A stretch of DNA of 64,000 bases from Collinsella sp. AF08-23 (GTDB taxonomy: Bacteria; Actinomycetota; Coriobacteriia; Coriobacteriales; Coriobacteriaceae): assembly GCF_003479805.1 (NCBI RefSeq), contig NZ_QUHV01000003.1:125751-189750 (forward strand). Reading direction: 5' to 3'. Of the stretch, positions 60,663-64,000 are shown piece by piece (within the stretch, counting starts at the first letter, position 1; the number at the start of each line of letters is the position of its first letter). Position numbers and translations under genes: made by a program. Under the pieces are notes generated by a model. That model did no database searches and was not told the DNA's origin. It was given only the letters and a program-made list of their open reading frames with translations.

Positions 60663-60693
60663 GGGGCCGTCGTGCGATGTACGCGACGGCCCC
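60663..60693. terminator. Terminator between licB and the amidase gene
   Basis: GGGGCCGTCG / CGACGGCCCC with an 11-base loop lies between two convergent transcription units; TGTT follows on the plus strand. Confidence 0.7.
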
Positions 60694-60703
60694 TGTTGGT
60701 AGC

Positions 60704-63700
60704 CTAGAATATTGACATGATCATCGTGACGATTTTAATCCCATATTCTTTGCTTGACGCCCATCCAACATGATGGGGGTTTTCTTGGATGCCAAGATGT
60801 TGGACGTAGGGGGAGCTTCCTTTTTTAACCAAGTTGAACCGTGGATCAACGCAGGCGTTAGTGAGCACAGGATTTTCCTGAGCATATGCTTTGAGGTGCT
60901 GTACTTGCGCCCTGAGCCCAGTTTTTACATCTTTAAAGCTTGCTGGCTTTCCACCCCCGTCTGTTGCTCCGAGTCCACCAAAGTTGTATTGGTCGATGGT
61001 AACCGCTCCTCCGAATCTAAGGTAACCGGTCTCTAGCATCGCCTGACAGAAAAGGACACGAGGGTCAACGCCTTCTGCGCTTGCCTCATCGTACAAGATG
61101 TTGCAAAAGGCCAAAATGGAGTCTGCTCCGCCCTTAGAGAGTGCTTTTGTTGGATATTGAGCAGCTGACATCGTATATGCGGCGACCATCTTTTTGACTG
61201 TCGCGCCTTTGTTGGGGCTCGAGGCAATAATGGGCATCAAGGCTTGCGATTTTTGCGAGTCCCATTGGCCGCCGGCTGAGAAGTAATCATACTTTCCGTT
61301 TATGAGATTCCAGCCAGTTGCCATAGCTCCGCTCGCGTGCATATAGTAACGCGAGTCGTTGTAGTCTTGCCAGCCTGTTAGCATTGCTCCATTTTGGTCG
61401 TGGTAATACCACGTTCCGCCTAATAGCGACCAACCCGTGACCGGAATCCCCACATGTAAGAAATACCACGTGCCATCGATAAGCTGCCAGCCTTCCCCAT
61501 AGCCGATCCAAGCGCCCGAGGGGGCGAACTGGGACCATGCACTGCCGTCGAACCCCCATCCAGTTGCCATGGCGCCAGATGAACTAAAGAAGTACCACGT
61601 ACCGTTTATGGTGTGCCAGCCGGTTGTCATTGCGCCAGAATCATGAAGAAAATACCACGTATCCCCAAGCTTGAGCCATCCGGTCGCCATGGCGCCGGAC
61701 GCGTAGGAGTAATACCATGAGCCGTCAGCGATGTACCAGCCCGTTTTCATCGCACCGCTTGCCTGATCGAGGTAATACCACGTTGGCCCTTGGTTGAGCC
61801 ATCCAGTTGCCATAGCTCCTGAGCCGTGGAGGTAGTACCATGTTCCGCCTATGCTCTGCCACCCGGTAAGCATCGCGCCAGACGAATTGGAGTAGTACCA
61901 AGAGCCATCAACGATGTACCACCCGTTGAGCATCACATTTGTTTGAGGGTTGAGGTAGTACCAAGTTCCCCCTATGTTCTGCCACCCGGATAGTGCCTCG
62001 CCGGATCCGTCAAAAAGATACCAATTATTGTCTACAAGCTGCCAGCCCGTTTGCATCGCGCCAGAAGGTGCAAAATAATAGCGTTTGTCGGCAATCGTTT
62101 TGAGCCCGGTTGCCATGGAGCCGTCACTGCTCAACCAATACCAATTTCCACCTTGGAAGAGCCAGCCGGTTCTTTTTTCACTGTTAATGTAGTAAAACCA
62201 CGTATCGCCTTCAAGATGCCAGCCATTCTTGATGATGAGCACACCGTCAGACCCGAACTCCCATTTCTTGCCATCAACGATCTGGACGCCCGTTGCCATG
62301 TGTCCATCGGGGAAGAAGTAATATCGTTTTGCATCGATATTTTTCCAGCCAACAGCCATGTCGCCATTATAGTTGAGGTAATAGGTGGTTTTGCCTTTGG
62401 TGAGCCAACCTCGGTGCATGAAGGCATTTACGGGATCGAGGTAATACCAATTCCCGTTAATGGCTTGCCATCCGGTCAGACAATTGCCGCTTCCATCAGC
62501 GTAGTACCAAGAGCCTGCCGCCATAAACCAGCCGGTTTGGACTTTACCAGCAACATGGTACTGCCATGCGCCGTTCGTGTACCTCCATTCTGAAGACCCT
62601 CGTTTTGCAAGGCCATAAGTTTGGGCTAAGCCCTCCGCATCCGCTTCACCCATATTGTGCAACCATGTGTCGCTGCTGAGCTTGTTGATGTCTGCAGGAT
62701 TATCAATAAACGCATGTTCAACGATGATTGCGGGTATGCCGGCGCTGCGAGCATGGCGGAGAATTGCGTAGTAATCTGCCATCGATCCGTCGGCGTACGA
62801 TCCGCCCGTGCCGTAATCGCGCATCTTAATACCGCGGTTGGTCAGGCCTAGACCAACCAGTTTATCGAGGATGTTCTGTGCGAGAGTTTTTCCCTGGCCA
62901 TGCGTCTCTTCATATTTCCAACTACTGGTGTTTGGATAATAAACTTCGGCTCCGTTGCCCCCACCGGAGTTGATATGAAGACTTACGATGACATCTGCGC
63001 CGTTACTAATTGAATTTGTGACACGATTCTGTAGATCCTCAGACGTGTTTGATCCTACGGAGGCGTCCGTTGTTCGGGTCATGTAGACCCCCACGCCGCT
63101 GTAGGTATCGAGCGCAGATTTGCAATAGCTGGCAATTTTGAGCGTAAGATCTTTTTCACGCAAATTGAAATATACGGCACCTGGATCATAGCCGCCATGT
63201 CCGGGGTCTAATGCAATGATGAGATTGTCTTTTGAAAGAGAGCGTGTTGTCTTTTCAGACGACGCCGCAGCGAGTACTTCGTTTGCATCCTCTACAGAGG
63301 TACTTAGCTCATTGTGCTCATTGAGGGTATACATGACAAGCTCATCGCTTGGTGCAGTAGACAGTTTGGTCTTTCCGTTAACTACACCATCGAAACTAAC
63401 GCTTTGTGTCTCGCTGTCGGCGATACTGATTTCCGCTTGCCCTTCGATGGACTCGAATGTCACGGAATCAAGATAATAAGGTGCGCTTTTGTCAATAGGT
63501 ATGCTGAACAGGGCGGCATTCCCGTTTATTGCCGATGCGGCCGTTCGATACGAATCGTCGTAGACACGATATCCAAGTGAGGCATGGGTAAGCTTTATAT
63601 CTTCATCAGCTATGATGGCGATATTCTGAATTCCTCCCACTGGGACTTCCGCATGATCTATGTATACAAAACCAATACCAATATCTTGTGCAAAAGCTTG

Positions 63701-63772
63701 GTTGGGGAGAATGGTTAGAAGCATGAGCAGCAGTGGGATAAAGGCGGCTTTGGCACGATTTCGTATCTTCAT
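60704..63772 (-). CDS. Secreted bifunctional amidase-glucosaminidase with choline-binding-type repeats
   Basis: A 1022-residue surface hydrolase. Order: signal peptide (1-28, ending AFA), an uncharacterised domain (30-170), and an amidase_3 N-acetylmuramoyl-L-alanine amidase (185-385). The amidase has zinc/catalytic residues H192 (DPGHGG), E206, H266 (SLHINSGGG) and E352 (VEHAFIDN). About 22 CW_binding_1 repeats of 20 residues follow (397-838; e.g. TGWLKLGDTWYFLHDSGAMT), then a LytG/LytD-type glucosaminidase (about 870-1022; LFCQAMLETGYLRFGG). The repeats bind choline on teichoic acids in pneumococcal relatives, and the choline operon is convergent next door. GGGAG precedes the ATG. Confidence 0.9.
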   Translation of the reverse strand: MKIRNRAKAAFIPLLLMLLTILPNQAFAQDIGIGFVYIDHAEVPVGGIQNIAIIADEDIKLTHASLGYRVYDDSYRTAASAINGNAALFSIPIDKSAPYYLDSVTFESIEGQAEISIADSETQSVSFDGVVNGKTKLSTAPSDELVMYTLNEHNELSTSVEDANEVLAAASSEKTTRSLSKDNLIIALDPGHGGYDPGAVYFNLREKDLTLKIASYCKSALDTYSGVGVYMTRTTDASVGSNTSEDLQNRVTNSISNGADVIVSLHINSGGGNGAEVYYPNTSSWKYEETHGQGKTLAQNILDKLVGLGLTNRGIKMRDYGTGGSYADGSMADYYAILRHARSAGIPAIIVEHAFIDNPADINKLSSDTWLHNMGEADAEGLAQTYGLAKRGSSEWRYTNGAWQYHVAGKVQTGWFMAAGSWYYADGSGNCLTGWQAINGNWYYLDPVNAFMHRGWLTKGKTTYYLNYNGDMAVGWKNIDAKRYYFFPDGHMATGVQIVDGKKWEFGSDGVLIIKNGWHLEGDTWFYYINSEKRTGWLFQGGNWYWLSSDGSMATGLKTIADKRYYFAPSGAMQTGWQLVDNNWYLFDGSGEALSGWQNIGGTWYYLNPQTNVMLNGWYIVDGSWYYSNSSGAMLTGWQSIGGTWYYLHGSGAMATGWLNQGPTWYYLDQASGAMKTGWYIADGSWYYSYASGAMATGWLKLGDTWYFLHDSGAMTTGWHTINGTWYFFSSSGAMATGWGFDGSAWSQFAPSGAWIGYGEGWQLIDGTWYFLHVGIPVTGWSLLGGTWYYHDQNGAMLTGWQDYNDSRYYMHASGAMATGWNLINGKYDYFSAGGQWDSQKSQALMPIIASSPNKGATVKKMVAAYTMSAAQYPTKALSKGGADSILAFCNILYDEASAEGVDPRVLFCQAMLETGYLRFGGAVTIDQYNFGGLGATDGGGKPASFKDVKTGLRAQVQHLKAYAQENPVLTNACVDPRFNLVKKGSSPYVQHLGIQENPHHVGWASSKEYGIKIVTMIMSIF

Positions 63773-63878
63773 TCGATGCTCCCATTCAATGGTCTCGGAT
63801 GCGAGGCTAATTATACGGCACCGCTTCGATCGGGGGATATGGAGGGGCTATACTTAGTCGGCATAAAGCAAATGTTGG

Positions 63879-64000
63879 TCACCACCCCAGCGGGGCGCCG
63901 GCCGCCTCGTAGCGGACGTCGGCCCTGAAGCCCCCGAGGGAGGCGGCGAGCGGGTACTCCTGATGTGGCAACACCTTCTTGAACAAATCTACGAGAGGAT
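63879..64000 (-). CDS. C-terminal end of an unidentified protein (partial)
   Basis: The last 39 codons of a minus-strand gene, PLVDLFKKVLPHQEYPLAA followed by SLGGFRADVRYEAAGAPLGW and a TGA stop. Its GC-rich codon choice resembles the transposon genes at 54 kb more than the amidase, so a mobile-element protein is possible. No family can be assigned from this piece. Confidence 0.4.
   Translation of the reverse strand, partial: PLVDLFKKVLPHQEYPLAASLGGFRADVRYEAAGAPLGW

Noticed and set aside
61260..62590. Periodic 60-bp repeats resembling a CRISPR or minisatellite
   Set aside because: They are codon-phased and encode degenerate 20-residue choline-binding-type repeats; no conserved direct repeats with unique spacers.
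1..64000. CRISPR arrays or cas genes
   Set aside because: No array of identical repeats with spacers and no Cas motif was seen anywhere in the window.

Overview
The window looks like chromosome of a Coriobacteriia member (Actinobacteria), most likely Collinsella or a close relative. The reasons are the GC-rich coding style with strong third-position bias, frequent GTG/TTG starts, Rho with an Actinobacteria-type N-terminal extension of about 350 residues, a CarD-type regulator, a sufCBDSU operon with a divergent Rrf2 regulator, the GGGtGRT protein/NifU-like scaffold pair, and fermentative metabolism (fructose PTS, lactate dehydrogenase). The genus call is inference from gene content; no 16S or ribosomal protein gene is present.

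Layout. 1-5.9 kb: the first codons of a probable iron-dependent alcohol dehydrogenase, a LUD protein, a YolD/Y-family polymerase pair, a PAP2 phosphatase and NAD synthetase. 5.9-15.9 kb: an RpiR regulator divergent from a fructose PTS IIBCA gene and fruK, then an aminotransferase, ldh, a Mbeg1-like hydrolase, a nucleoid-associated protein and a PTS EIIA-Glc. 16-19.7 kb: a minus-strand cluster (RlmD, DJ-1/PfpI, Maf, P1 peptidase). 19.9-20.5 kb: a probable small RNA (6S candidate), a duplicated 60-nt hairpin and tRNA-Ala. 20.6-35.5 kb: mostly housekeeping genes (radical SAM enzyme, nicotinate phosphoribosyltransferase-proB-proA, HD protein, CarD, argS, rho, SDR, a VanZ pair). 35.7-36 kb: tRNA-His and two identical tRNA-Lys genes. 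36-47.4 kb: a NadB-like flavoprotein, the GGGtGRT/scaffold pair, a flippase-like membrane protein, and sufCBDSU with Rrf2.

47.5-51.4 kb and 57.9-63.8 kb read as a cell-surface polymer module. It holds an LtaS-type polyol-phosphate polymerase, a Wzm/Wzt-type ABC exporter, a fused regulator/phosphocholine cytidylyltransferase/choline kinase with palindromic operators, a LicB-like choline transporter, and a 1022-residue secreted amidase-glucosaminidase with about 22 choline-binding-type repeats. Together they suggest phosphocholine-decorated surface polymer and a hydrolase that docks on it. The LicD-type transferase is not in the window.

51.4-57.9 kb is an accessory island inserted between these two halves. 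It contains three eroded gene relics (HipA-like, AAA-ATPase/PD-(D/E)XK-like, DUF2442), an intact AAA ATPase, two different IS21 IstB relics, a frameshifted IS1595-type transposase end, an Abi/HEPN defence gene, an unknown AT-rich gene and a tRNA-3'-end-like sequence. The window ends inside a partial minus-strand gene.
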